DNA of 64,000 bases from Gigaspora margarita (lineage: Eukaryota; Glomeromycota; Glomeromycetes; Diversisporales; Gigasporaceae). Every line of letters begins with the position of its first letter. Position 1 is the stretch's first letter. Location of the stretch: positions 468,506 through 532,505 of the forward strand of contig WTPW01000065.1 of NCBI GenBank assembly GCA_009809945.1. The letters run 5' to 3'. A program made the position numbers and the translations under genes. Below, one piece after another: positions 1 through 11,160 of the stretch. Below the pieces are notes generated by a model that made no database searches, had not been told where the DNA came from, and worked only from the letters and a program-made list of their open reading frames with translations.

Positions 1-2
1 TG

Positions 3-206
3 ACAATTAACAAAGCTCAAGGTCAAACAATTCCTATTATGGGATTATATTTGCCCAAACCTGTTTTTGCTCATGGGCAATTATATGTAGCTTTGTCAAG
101 AGTCCAATCAAAAGATAAAATTAAAGTCTTAGTTGTAGATGGCCATATAGAAGGAAAAGAGGGTGTATATACAAGAAATGTTGTATATAACGAAATATTT
201 GTATAA
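3..206 (+). CDS. Helitron helicase, C-terminal fragment (Pif1-like)
   Basis: The last 67 codons of an ORF that enters from outside the window. It shows the two C-terminal helicase motifs of Pif1/RecD-like superfamily 1 enzymes: TINKAQGQT, followed by HGQLYVALSRV, then a short tail ending EIFV and a TAA stop. In Helitrons this domain is the C-terminal half of the Rep-helicase protein that drives rolling-circle transposition. No frameshift is seen in this part. It could in principle be a host Pif1 helicase, but the Helitron 3' terminus 1 kb downstream on the same strand makes the transposon reading much more likely. Confidence 0.85.
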   Translation, partial: TINKAQGQTIPIMGLYLPKPVFAHGQLYVALSRVQSKDKIKVLVVDGHIEGKEGVYTRNVVYNEIFV

Positions 207-590
207 TAATTTTATAGATAATAGATTTGTATATAATTTGCATATTTTCTTTATTTATTTTGTATATATTTTAGAATTTTTATATATTTAAAAGTATATT
301 ATATAGTTTATATATATTTTAAAAGTATTTTTATTTAATTTAATTTGATTGTATATAGTTTTTACAAATATTTTTACTTAATTAATTTTAATTTGTATAT
401 AATTTTTAAAAATACTATTTATATTTATTTAATTTGTATATAGCCTTAAAATTATTCTTTAATTTAATTAATTTGTATATAATTTTAAAATTACTATTAT
501 TTAATTTAATTAATTTGTAAATAGTTGTAAATAGTTTTAAAAGTATTATTATTTAATTTAATTTATATTATAATTAATAAAAATAATATA

Positions 591-911
591 TATACCTTTA
601 ATCTAATAATCATAAGGACTAAAATAATCCTAAGGCCTAAAGGTTAGATTTAGGGTCAGTTTTCATTATGTTGAGTTTTGCGGGGGGTTTTCATATATAT
701 ACCTTTAACCTAATAATCATGAGGCCTAAAATAATTCTAAGGCCTAAAGGTTAGGGTTAGGGTCAGTTCTCATTATGTTGAGCTTTGGGAGGGGGTTTAA
801 TGTATATACCTTTAAACTAATAATCATGAGGCCCTAACTTAACCATAAGGCCAAAGGTTAGGGTTAGGGTCAGTTTTCATTATGTTGAGTTTTAAGGGGA
901 TTTTTAATATA
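591..911. repeat. 107-bp tandem repeat, three copies, with telomere-like motifs
   Basis: Units begin at 591, 698, 805 and (partial) 912, each with TATACCTTTA or a close variant, so the period is exactly 107 bp. Each unit holds an AAGGCCTAAAGGTTAG-like segment; units two and three carry GGTTAGGGTTAGGG, two to three TTAGGG-like steps. They lie in the non-coding 3' part of the Helitron. The telomere-like steps are internal and short, so this is not a telomere. Confidence 0.85.
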
Positions 912-928
912 TATAACTTTACTCTAAT

Positions 929-1090
929 TAAAGAATGGCACCATAATTATTATTACATGTAATAATTATTATTACAAAAAAGTAATAATTATTATTATAT
1001 ATTTTATTATATAAATCATAATTATTACACAACTTTTACATATATAATAAAAATTATTACATGTAATAATAATTATGGCACCATTCTTTA
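929..1090. mobile_element. hAT-like MITE, 8-bp TSD
   Basis: A 162-bp inverted-repeat element. The left end begins TAAAGAATGGCACCATAATT and the right end is its inverse over about 39 bases with two mismatches. It is flanked by a perfect 8-bp direct repeat ACTCTAAT (921-928 and 1091-1098). An 8-bp duplication is the signature of the hAT superfamily. It has no coding capacity. Confidence 0.8.
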
Positions 1091-1204
1091 ACTCTAATGA
1101 TTATAAATTTAAAATTATAGAATCATATAAACTAAAATCTAATTAAATACAAACATAAAATATAAAAAATACAATTAAAAACTAAAATATAGAAAAAAAA
1201 TTAA

Positions 1205-1244
1205 GACCTCTAGCCCGCGGCAACGCCCGGGCCCTCAGACCTAG
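1205..1244 (+). other. Helitron 3' terminal hairpin and CTAG end
   Basis: A GC-rich island in AT-rich surroundings. GCCCG (1213-1217) can pair with CGGGC (1228-1232), and CTAG stands at 1241-1244, followed by T. The hairpin lies about ten bases before the CTRR-type end, as expected for Helitrons. Confidence 0.7.
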
Positions 1245-1679
1245 TGTCAAACAAGAATCCCTCGATACGTTTCTATATCACTGTATAGCTTAAATGCTAA
1301 AACATGGCGTACATATGAGATGGATGTTTGGGACTTTGTTTTTTCGCTAAATCCTATTCATGTTGCAACTGAATTCAATAAAGTATTTAATAATTACCTT
1401 GGTAACGCTACATCAATTATAATTTTTTTCGGACATCCATATTAAGCCACTTGCTTCGCCAAAATTTTACATCTGGGTAATTAGAAATTTTGGTGCTGGT
1501 GCACAAATAACTGCACTCTGTTTTAATGATCTTTTAGAAACACGTGTTAGCCTCGACTTTCCACTTCAAACATCAAATGTCGAAGTCCCAATTGAAATGA
1601 ATCAATGTATGTTCAAAGCAATATGATACTTTTAAGATTTACTGCAAACCAAAATTTTTTCTTAACTTCACATTTGGAT

Positions 1680-1802
1680 TATAGATGCCTGATGAAACTA
1701 TTTTGCCGTTGACGAAATGACGAAACCATAAGTTTCGTCAAGTTTCGTCATTGACGAAACTTATGGTTTCGTCAAGTTTCGTCATTTCGCCAGGCATCAC
1801 TA
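1680..1802. mobile_element. hAT-like MITE, 8-bp TSD
   Basis: A 123-bp palindromic element with ends TATAGATGCCTG and CAGGCATCACTA, flanked by the perfect 8-bp repeat ATTTGGAT (1672-1679, 1803-1810). The other family copies give the empty site: there the reading is continuous through ATTTGGAGACG. The inside consists of inverted TGACGAAAC/GTTTCGTCA blocks. Confidence 0.85.
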
Positions 1803-1988
1803 ATTTGGATACGATCTCACGAAGTGCAAGTCATGAAATTCTTGAACCTTTATTTGAAACCATTTATCTACCCTTTTTGGCACAGAAACAACATTCCCAT
1901 TGGCCATGGAAACTATTGAAAATCGGATGTTATGCAAATAGTTGAAGAATTTAATAATATGCAGGTCATTTAAGGAGACTCAAATGAT

Positions 1989-2105
1989 GTGTGCAAACTG
2001 ATTTTCAAATGGTGATCAAGTGGTTAATCAAAATTATGTTCAAACTGATTTTCAAATGGTGATCAAGGGGTTAGCCAAAGTGATGTTCAAACTGATTTTC
2101 AAATT
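1989..2105 (+). repeat. 48-bp tandem repeat inside a pseudogene exon
   Basis: A CAAACTGATTTTCAAATGGT-type unit recurs at about 1991, 2039 and 2087 (the last partial), a 48-bp step equal to 16 codons. In the ancestral frame the unit reads roughly NGDQGVNQNxVQTDFQ. The other two long copies carry it only once. Confidence 0.75.
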
Positions 2106-2385
2106 CCGTCAACTAAAAGAAGACTTGAGGCTAAAGAGATTAAAGGAATCAAAGAATTATGGAAATGAAAATTGGAGGACATGCATTATAGTTCAATTTA
2201 TAGCAGAAGTGGATTAACTAACTCGATTCGAAATTGTCTTCATAAATTTGTTGATGAAAATTACTATATGCAGAAGAGAAGTCAAGTAAAAATAATGATG
2301 TCTTTCTAAATGAAGAAAATGCATGAATAATATTGTTTTTCTATTGTTATAAGAAATAAAATTTCATCATTTTCATCATTTTTAT

Positions 2386-4673
2386 TTATTGCTTCATATT
2401 TTGATAAACATAGATTATTGTGTAGTGTGTTGGAAAAAAAAAATATGATAGGAAAAAGAAGAAAAAAAAGAAAAAGAAAAAAATGGAATAAAAGAATAAA
2501 AAAGAAATATCATGAAAAAGGTTTATTTTAGCAATCACACAGAGCTTTTTGGTAACAGAAAAATATTTGTAACAGAAAATGCTCTCGATTCATTATACTT
2601 TCTTGACTGACCAAAATGGTTATGAAATTTGGTCTTTACAATAAGTATATTAATAGGCATGTCTTCTCACTTTTATTGCAAACTTTCAATTTTTTAAATT
2701 AAAAATTCAATGCTTACTTTTATTTATTTATTTTTTTTTTTTGTAATTCCCTAAAGAAATATGTTTCTCAACATACTACGCGGAATGAAGCTTCTTTATA
2801 AGAAGCAGTTTATTCACTTATTCATTATTATTATATTTTATACTGTTTTATTATTTGTTATTTATACTGTTTTTTTTTATTTATGTATGTAATATGACAT
2901 GACTTGCCTTTTTAGTCTTGTCTTTTTTTTTTTTGAATAAGAATAAGCTTTTTTTGAATAAATATATGTTTTTTATATGTAAGAAAAAAAATTTTATATT
3001 ATTTAGAGGAAACCAAATCGTATAAAGATCAGATGTCATTTCCTAAAATTAAAGTTATTTTTGTAAAGAAGAAAAAATAAGAAAAAAAACGCCAGTTTAT
3101 CCAATTCTGTCGGAAAATTGTTGTCTACTATTTGTTGGTGACAATGAGTTACAGAATCAATTTATCCTAACTGTCCTATATCTGATCGAAAAAAATTGGG
3201 AAATTACAGTTTATTTATTAATAAACATAGTTCGTCAAAACTTAACATTTGTTTATTGCTCTCGGTTATTAGCCTTATATATATATATATATATATATTA
3301 AAATTCAATTTTTACATTGTTCTAGATGTATTACGAAAAAGGTATACTTAAGTCTCGGAAATTTTTAGTAACAGAAATTTTCGATGCATTCTCATCTTTA
3401 TATTTTCATATTTTCGATGCATTCGTACAGTATATTTAGTTTACACTGTGATTATAATTCATTTTAATATTTCTTAATTTATCCTTTCAAATTATGTTTC
3501 TAGAATCGTTCAAAGATTAGGCTTAACGGAGCACAATAATAAAATTTATCCGGTGGTTTATTATGATAATGCTCGTCAAATAACTATATATTATTATATT
3601 ACTTAACAATTTTTTATGGAATAAATTCGATCCACTTTATTTATTTACAGTGAATCGTAATAAAGTTTCCATTGTATTTTAATGGTGAACAGCAGTAAGT
3701 GGTGAGAGCGAATAAATAAATTGGAAAAACTATTGGAGGATCTACGTGTATGGTACATATAATGTTTAATGAGTATTGTTGGAGCTGAATTTGACTTATT
3801 GCAGTGACGAATAAGATCTACTATCTCAAGTATTTGCATGCACTGTTATGCAGTAAACATATACTTTTGATCATACTCTATGACAAATGTTTGAAATGGA
3901 TAAATGTCTATTTCGCGTATATGTAATAAACATTGATACAAAGCGGCTTCACTTTATGAAGCTAGATTTACCTACTTGCATAACGAAAATTCCAATCATA
4001 TTAACAATTATCTACATTTTTTTTTTTTATTATTCTTTCCGTTTGATCTTTATGTTGCTTTTGCATCTTTATATAAATATTTTAGCGTAACTAAAGTGAT
4101 TTAGCCACAAATTTCTGTAGTACAAAATGTATACTTTCTAAGGAAATGATGGTCGAACTAAAGTTGGCAAAACAACGTATTAGTTATGACGCTTCTGTAT
4201 CTTTGTATATTTTAGTACAACTAAAGCGATTTAGCCAAAAAATTCTGTACGAAACGTGTACTTTCTAAGGAAATGATGGTCCTACGTATTAGGAAACTAT
4301 TTATGCAGTCAACGAGAGAAAAGGCTAGTAATTTTCTTATCAGATTTTTGTTAGATATTGTCTAATATAACAAATCGATAAATATATGCACTATACAATT
4401 ATTTGAACGTGAATAACTACTGCTATGCGTACGTAGTAAGAATTCTAATCACGATTTGGCAGTTTTAAATTTATTACTAATCAACTTGTAAAATTTATAT
4501 AATAGTACTATGTACATGGCCTTTTTTAGCCAACTCCCGATTCTGCAATTATGTGTTTTATACATCTAATTTGGGAGAAATCGCTATTTACAAAAAATGG
4601 TATATATTTGTCATTAAAAAAAAGGGGGGACTGTTTTGATCTCTTCTTCTATGTAGTTTCTAAAGAAAGCTTC
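2386..4673. other. AT-rich intergenic region
   Basis: No supported gene. It holds A- and T-runs, an (AT)n tract near 3280-3298 and a two-copy tandem duplication at 4088-4284. Short open frames here (for example 3887-4090) are low-complexity and have no recognisable domain. The last 100 bases are the upstream region of the kinase gene, including a stretch matching the start regions of the other two copies. Confidence 0.6.
4088..4284. repeat. Imperfect tandem duplication, about 125-bp step
   Basis: The block AACTAAAGTGATTTAGCC ... ACTTTCTAAGGAAATGATGG at 4088-4159 is repeated with substitutions at 4218-4284. Confidence 0.7.
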
Positions 4674-6548
4674 ATGGAAATTAAAGGCGCAGATGGCCAC
4701 ACTCTTAATGTCGTTATCAAAATTAGCGTTCTGAATTTAGCAGATGAAATTTTGATAAATATTTTTAAATTTATATCTTGGCCCAAATGTTTTGCTTTAA
4801 CATGCAAGAGGTTTTCTGTTATTGCTGGAGATGATAAGGCTAGAGCAGAATGGATTATATGTCAATATGGAAGAGCTCATGCCCTATTTAATGGCATCAG
4901 ATTGGGACCAACATTTATAAATCTTTCGGTAGCAAAAGCCATGATTGCTAAACATGCTATTTTATCTCGTTACATGATTCAACGACTTCTTATTAATTTC
5001 GGCAAATATGACCAACAATTAATTGAATTAAAAATTGCTCATAATATAGTCGGACGGATGGATATGAATAGAATTAATCAAAAAGTTAAAGCTCCATGGT
5101 CTAGCAACTTACAGATTCCTGTTTTTATGTATCTAATGACTGAAGCACAACAACAATTAGAAACCGACAACCTTTGCGCAAAGGGTAGTGATATGGAACT
5201 ACAAAATTTGGGTTTTCATAATTATGATGAGTTTACTGCCTTCGATAAAATCGATGAAGGAAGTGTTGGTATCATTTACAAGTCAATGTGGAATAACAAA
5301 TTCATGGTTGCTCTCAAATGTCTCAAAATTGACATAATACCAGAAGAAAAGGATTTTCAGCAATTTGTCAGAGAGGTATTCGTTGATTTAAATTATTATT
5401 TTTACAATGTCAAATACATTAAATTCTTATTTTAAATCATATTTGAAGCTTCAAATTTTGCTGAAAGTTAGCCATCATAGAAATATTATTAAGTTCTATG
5501 GTGTTACCAAAGGTTTGTAAAAAAATTTTTTTTTTAAATGCAATCGGTTTTCGTTAAGTGCGAAGAAGATGGACTGATTTACTTAAGGGCATTTATGGAG
5601 TTCAATAAAAGAGACTACATTTACAGAGTACCATCTGTTTTTGAAGTTAAGGGTGGGTGAATACTGAGTTTTTCACCGGTATTAGCGACAAAGCTATGAC
5701 CATATCGATTCATTACCCACGTGATCATATAGATCATGTGACCATATACAAAACTACTTTAATCAATTGATTATGTCAATTTATTCGTTCACCCTACCTT
5801 TGAATCAAGTTTGTAATTTTTCTAAATATATCAATGATTATTTATACAGATCCTTCAGAAAAGTATTATAAAATAATACTCCAATTTGCCGAAGATGGAA
5901 ATTTGCGTAATTATTTAGTAAACCAATTTTCTAGTTTAAAATGGATCGATAAGTTTCGAATTGCAAAAGAAATAGCTCTGGGATTGGAATTTTTGCATGA
6001 TAATAATATTGTTCATCGCGATCTCGTAAGTATCATCTTGTCTTGAATGTTTAATTGTTAATTTTAGATATTTCATCAATCATCAATTTTACCCATTTTT
6101 TTAGCACCCAAGAAATATCTTGGTTCATAAAGGAACAATGATGATTGCGGATTTTGGAATATCAAAACAAATTTATGACACAGATCTAAATTCAAATTCT
6201 GCAGTTTTTGGAACGCCATCATATGTAGAACCTCAATGTTTAAAAGACTCAGGATATGTGCGTAATAAGAAGTCTGATATATACAGTCTCGGATTTGTTC
6301 TCTGGGAAATTTCAAGTTGCAGAAAGCCATTTCAATCATATAGATCTGCAAATGAGATTCAAATGCTTATATTTGAAGGCAAAAGAGAAACGCCTGTGAA
6401 TGGTACACCAAACCAATATGTTGAACTTTATACACTTAGTTGGGATGACAGTCCAGAAGAACGTCCTGATATTAAAAAAGTTCTTGAAGTATTAAATATG
6501 CTTTTTGTCAATCATTCTCAAAATCTGTTACCTCAATATCTACTTTAA
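4674..6548 (+). CDS. F-box and TKL-type protein kinase fusion protein
   Basis: Four exons, 4674-5375, 5449-5512, 5850-6025 and 6105-6548, keep one frame and give 461 residues. All introns are GT-AG. The N-terminus (about 19-60) is an F-box: SVLNLADEILINIFKFISW and following CKRF; the next 100 residues are helical and shared by all copies. The kinase follows: glycine loop IDEGSVG at about 193-199 (first glycine replaced by Asp), VALK lysine 215, HRD 311-313 with Asn 318, DFG 330-332 and YVEPQ in place of APE. All catalytic residues are present, so it may be active. An F-box normally docks to SKP1 in an SCF ubiquitin ligase; joining it to a kinase could couple phosphorylation to ubiquitination (inference). 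Compared with the copy at 11161-14616, about 400 residues between F-box and kinase and one intron are missing, with the frame kept. The ATG at 4674 is chosen because the ancestral start is followed at once by TAG after a 1-base deletion. Confidence 0.8.
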
Positions 6549-7000
6549 GGTAATTAATGAAGCTCATCTGAAGCTGATTGTCCGAAGCGTAGCTACAGTG
6601 GTATCATAATCTGGTTTGACGCAATTTTAATAAAAAATGAAGAACTAACTTTGTAATTCTGTCTTTCCGATATTAGGTTCTATGATTATTATGCTATCAT
6701 AGCAAAATTATGCATACTACTAATTGTAAATTATGAAAATTTTGATTAGAAATTATATTAGAAATTATTTAAGATATATTTACAGACAATTATGGTTTAC
6801 ACATAAACATTAGACATTTAAAAAAAAAAAGATTCATTATATTGTGTATTGCGAAATTTATTATGGATTATTTTTTAAAAACATTTTATTGAGTTTAACT
6901 CTTAAAAATCTACAATATATAGTTGAATACATGTCGACTGGTTCACTCCTTAAGTATATTATAATTGGAATATTTTTTATAATATGTATTTTAATAAAAT
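6549..7000 (+). other. 3' flank shared by the kinase copies
   Basis: Sequence downstream of the stop, for example the part around CTACAATATATAGTTGAATA and CATGTCGACTGGTTCA (6900-6945), matches in order the 3' flanks of the second copy (10.74-11.1 kb) and third copy (26.6-27.0 kb). The duplicated unit therefore includes at least 450 bp beyond the stop codon. No other gene is seen. Confidence 0.75.
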
Positions 7001-8390
7001 AGCATTTTGATATCATCCTCATAATCGATGGTATATTTATTTTGTATATGTGTGACATATATAATTTAGAACTATATAGTAAGAACTGAATAAAGAAATA
7101 ACATTCCTTTAATTTTAACCTATTACACAATATTTTAAGTTCTCAGAATACGCTAACCAACTTCCGTTATTACGAAGGAACCTTTTTGCAATAAATGATG
7201 ATTGTGTTTGACGTAAATAATTATATTTTGTCAAAAAATGTTAAGGCAAAATTTTTTAAGAAAAACATTAAGTATGATATATTTATATCTTTGCCAAAAT
7301 AGCTGATGTTTACGAATAGATTTCAAGTGTTTGTGCCTATAGTGTCTGATTAAGACTAATCCAATAATTTCAGAAAGTCAATTTAAATGTATTCATATGT
7401 ACATGATTTTTATTCAGATATAACATTGATTTGAACGCTATCGCTTAAAAATTTTAAACATATAGTATATCGGACTAGTTGATGTCCAATAATCGGAGCA
7501 TAATTATGAAATCCCGTATAGAAATCCTCATTATTTATTTATTTATAGTAAAGAATAATAGCAAAATAGCAACATGATAACGAGTCTTTGCATCAAATAC
7601 AGTAGTTTATTCTATTCGTTAATTGGTTTTTATAGTATCAATCTAGGTTGAGCTGAAATTTTATTTTAAAATTGATGCATTGAGAGCGATAGTGTTTTGC
7701 GTGACACCACTAACTTACTAATGTGCAACGCAGTGACATCAATCATCAACCCGATAGTAGGTTAGCGATGTCCAAAAAATTTTGCGTTTTCGTGTACCCC
7801 GAGTTTCCGTGCCTAAATAATTTTCCAAAATTTAACCTATTTTACTAATAAAACTGCTAACCGATGTATTAAGTAAAATTGCTCGGATTGTAATTTTGCT
7901 GTAATAGTAGTTAGTTGTCAGTATTAACCTAGTATTAATGCTCCGCAGGTTCGGTCTGAGGTCTGAATCCGAATCGTCGGGTTGGCTAGGGTTACACAAA
8001 ATGCAAAATTTTTGGACATCACTAACGAAATTGATAGGGTGTGTAGGATCGATTTTTCTGAACACGTGACTTTCGGCACCAAATAGTCTTTGAAAAAAAA
8101 TTAATTTATGTTAGGTTTGGTTTATGTTGGCGGTTAGAATGGCCATTATATAGTAAAATTGTGCAAGAAAACTTTTTTGTTAGGCCAGAAAGATGATTTG
8201 CTAATCTTAATCTTGCGATAAATACGATTTTTGCAAAGCGAACGTTTGTTTTTAATTTTCCTGATCGTGTTACGATCCTATCTTTAATTGACTAATTTAC
8301 GGTCGGAAGATCACGTGATCGGAAAATCAATCCTACGCCCTGGCGTTGTTACTAACATACGGTCAACTAGAACCTTGAGGCTTGAGGCTT
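7001..8390. other. Intergenic region with one inverted-repeat element
   Basis: No gene is supported. At 7761-8026 an inverted repeat begins GTTAGCGATGTCCAAAAA and ends TTTTTGGACATCACTAAC; it looks like a MITE, but I find no clear target duplication. The rest is unique-looking AT-rich sequence. Confidence 0.5.
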
Positions 8391-8392
8391 TA

Positions 8393-9317
8393 CTTGTGCC
8401 GGTAATACAAACTCTTAAAAGGAAACAATAAGCAATATATTAAGCAATATATTAATAGATTTGAAAATTTTTTAAAACTTCTAGCGATGATTTCTCAACA
8501 ACCAGCTAGTCAAATAGATTAAACTTTCATTATTTTAATTCTATGAATCCACAGAATTAAATAAAAACAAGGATCATCAAATTCGGATGGTTAATTGTTG
8601 CTAAAAGTTTAAAAATCTTAAAATATCTCGAAAAAATTAAAATTGATTAATTTTCCATTCTTTGAACCTTAATCGATGATTTCTGATAACTTGTCAACTA
8701 TACCCTAACGCTTACCCTAATTTAGCCTAATTTTTATAATGTTATATGATTAGGCCACGCAAAGTTGATTTTTCGTTTTGCATTACATGGAATCTGAAAA
8801 CATGGGTCGGTCGGTCGGATTTTTTTTTTTTTTTAATTTACTAATTTACTGTAAATTAATAGAATAATGTTCACATGCAAGGTAATTTTTTTCATTTGCA
8901 CAACAAGGAATCAAAAAATTGGGTCAGCAGTCATATTTTTTCCGCCAGTCCTATCGGACAATTACGGGAAATTAAGGTCTCTGTCGGGTGACACCGGATG
9001 AAAATAGCGTAAAAAAATAAATGTCAAAAATCGAACAATTGGTACAATTGGGATCTAAAAAAAAAAAAAATGGAAAAATTGAAAAAATGGGTCAGCGGGT
9101 AATGCAAAACGAAAAATCAACTTTGCGTGGCCTTATCGTGAAAACATCATTATGTTAACTGTTCTTCAATCTACCCTTTTTTCCAGATGTTCTGTTTTTT
9201 TAAGAAAAAAACTTCAGTGAAAATTTCTAAAAATTAGACATCCGGATTTGATAAAATTTCATTTTAATTCTGTGGATCCATAAAATTAAAATAGGAGTTT
9301 GTATTACTGGCACCAGG
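8393..9317. mobile_element. TA-flanked inverted-repeat element with nested MITE
   Basis: The left end CTTGTGCCGGTAATACAAAC and the right end GTTTGTATTACTGGCACCAGG are inverse copies with one indel, flanked by TA at 8391-8392 and 9318-9319. A sub-terminal TTTTAATTCT...GAATTAAA block is also inverted. It contains the GGCC-type MITE at 8753-9132. No coding sequence is seen. TA duplication suggests Tc1/mariner type; boundaries are less certain than for neighbouring elements. Confidence 0.55.
8753..9132. mobile_element. GGCCACGCAAAG MITE, 3-bp TTA TSD
   Basis: A 380-bp element with near-identical inverted ends GGCCACGCAAAGTTGATTTT, flanked by TTA (8750-8752 and 9133-9135). A second copy stands at 24039-24411 with TAA on both sides. 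A 3-bp TWA duplication with GG-starting ends is typical of PIF/Harbinger elements. Non-coding. Confidence 0.8.
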
Positions 9318-9515
9318 TATGATCAATATTTACTGTAGGCTGCATAATTAGAATAATATTGTTCTTTCTAATATTTCACGTAATGAGATTGTCTTAACAA
9401 ATATGTAAAGTCACTGCTTTGAATACTTTGTGTGACAATCAAATTCGTGTTGGACTAACAAAATTTGTGCCCTCTGATTGGTTATTTCCTTTTCTGAGCT
9501 TTTATTACTCGCTAA

Positions 9516-9562
9516 AATAGGTGTGTGCCGAATACCAGAGGTAAGTATTTTAGTACTGAAAA
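9516..9562. repeat. Outer edge of the second-copy duplication block
   Basis: TAAAATAGGTGTGTGCCGAA and the following CCAGAGGTAAGTATTT match 24412-24460 next to the third kinase copy. Homology between the two blocks resumes at 10430 (here) and about 26130 (there). Confidence 0.65.
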
Positions 9563-9896
9563 GCTTAGAGCAAACATATATATTTTGAATTAATTGTTTT
9601 GTAACCGTAGATTACAGATAAATTTTATAACCGTAAATAATACTAGGCAATGCGTAGCATTGTGTGTTCGGAGCGTAAAAGATCAATCAGATGATCGTGA
9701 TTTTCAACCAAACAGAAACCCGAAAACGAACAGACAGAATTCACGTGATCTTGTGTATCAAATACAGACGTAAAAACATTGTCCTCCGCTTCGCTCCGGA
9801 CAATTACCAGATAACACATGATTGACATCATGTGTAATCAATGATCATAGCGAAGTATAATTAAGGTTAGGGTTAGTGTTAGGCTAGGAACTCATA

Positions 9897-10141
9897 CAGA
9901 GGCGTCCCCAAAATTCTGGGTCGGAATACGTCGGAGTGCATCGGGACCATGTTCGGCTGGATCGGAATTGATCAATTTTGCCCCAAGATCTTAAAAAATT
10001 TTACTAATAAATCATATCCATTCATTAACAGTTAAGTAACAAATGCTCAGCTGATATTTTGCTACAGAACCTGCTAACAACTTGGGCTAAATGCCGACTT
10101 AGATCCGACGCATCCAACCCGGAATTTTGGAGACGCTCCTG
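9897..10141. mobile_element. TA-flanked MITE (Tc1/mariner-like)
   Basis: A 245-bp element with ends CAGAGGCGTCCCCAAAATTC and GAATTTTGGAGACGCTCCTG, flanked by TA at 9895-9896 and 10142-10143. It is non-coding and GC-richer than its surroundings. Confidence 0.75.
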
Positions 10142-10429
10142 TAAAATTCGAGGCCAGGGGTTAGGCATAGTTTTATTAAAATTTAGCAAGAAATTTTTTT
10201 TGTTAGAACCTGAAAGGTAGTTTCCTATGCGAAATTTTAAGTTAGAAGCAATTTTTGGCAAAAAGAACATTTGTTTTGATTCTTCCCAAATGTGTAACGT
10301 TACACCTGATCTTCGAATTTGATTGGCCTGATTGGTGCGGTTTACTGTAACCACGGACAAATTAATTAACTCTTTATGTTTTTTTTTTATTGATATATGA
10401 ATTATTGTTGGAAATTTTAACAATTCATA

Positions 10430-11160
10430 TTTTTCTGAAACTTATTCAGATTTAAGTGCATACGTTATCTTCTCATGATGTTCTCATGAGAACATAAGAT
10501 TTCCAACACTGCAAGTGTGCAGCAGATTTTTTTTAGTCAATGAACTTCTTATATCGAACACAAAACTCAGTAACCAATCACAACCTGACCAATGAGATTA
10601 ATCTATATCACCAAAATGCTTGAAAATTCCTTATTTGTGTTAATAGCCAAATTCAAAACTGGCATTATGAGAATGTTAAATCAATATTTTATTTTATTAA
10701 AATACAGTACAGAAAAAGCATTTAAATCAAAAATATACTTAAGATTTGAACCAGTCGACATGCATTAATTATATATTGTAGATTTTAAGAGTTAAATTCA
10801 GTAAAATGTTAACCAATTTTTGTCATACATAACATAACGAAAACTTTTTTTAATTGCTAATGCTGGTGCGTAAAGCATAATTTTCTATAATTTTACGTAA
10901 TTTCTAATATAATTCTGATCAAAAAATTGTATAATTTGCATAATTTACAATTTATCGCATATATAATTTTCCAATTTTCGTATGATAACTTAGGATCTAA
11001 TAGCAGAAGACAGAATCCTGAAGTTAGTTCTTCATGTTTTTATAAAAAAATTCTCAAACCAGAATTTTGATACCATTTTGCACAGAAATTAAGAGACCTT
11101 CGCTACGCTTCGGACAATCACCTTTAGATGAATTCCATTAATTCAAACGTAGGATAGATA
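10430..11160 (-). other. 3' flank of the second kinase copy
   Basis: Non-coding, but collinear with 26130-27071 downstream of the third copy, including the TTCCAACACTGCAAGTGTGC region (10501-10520), and in part with 6549-7000. It shows the extent of the duplicated unit. Confidence 0.7.

Larger units (their letters stand above)
1..1244 (+). mobile_element. Helitron, 3' part (5' end outside window)
   Basis: The segment runs from the C-terminal end of a Helitron-type helicase to a typical Helitron 3' terminus: a short GC-rich hairpin followed by CTAG and then T. From base 1245 on, the sequence aligns with the F-box/kinase copies at 12.8-14.6 kb and 31.5-33.3 kb, so the boundary is set by homology as well as by motif. 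Helitrons insert between A and T without target duplication, which fits. The roughly 1 kb between helicase stop and terminus is non-coding and holds 107-bp tandem repeats and a MITE. Confidence 0.8.
1245..2385 (+). pseudogene. F-box/kinase family copy, central part only, broken
   Basis: This aligns with the middle and end of the long first exon of the copy at 11161-14616 and runs into the following intron. The F-box part (upstream) is missing because the Helitron occupies that side, and no kinase exon follows. Lesions: an extra T near 1425 that shifts the frame after NATSIII, a 2-bp deletion near 1625, a 123-bp MITE at 1680-1802, and a lost G at the exon-end splice donor near 2286. A 16-residue segment is expanded by 48-bp tandem repeats. 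It cannot encode a useful product. The plus orientation matches the intact gene at 4674. Confidence 0.85.

Noticed and set aside
591-911. Telomere
   Set aside because: Only two to three TTAGGG-like steps per 107-bp unit, embedded in a Helitron.
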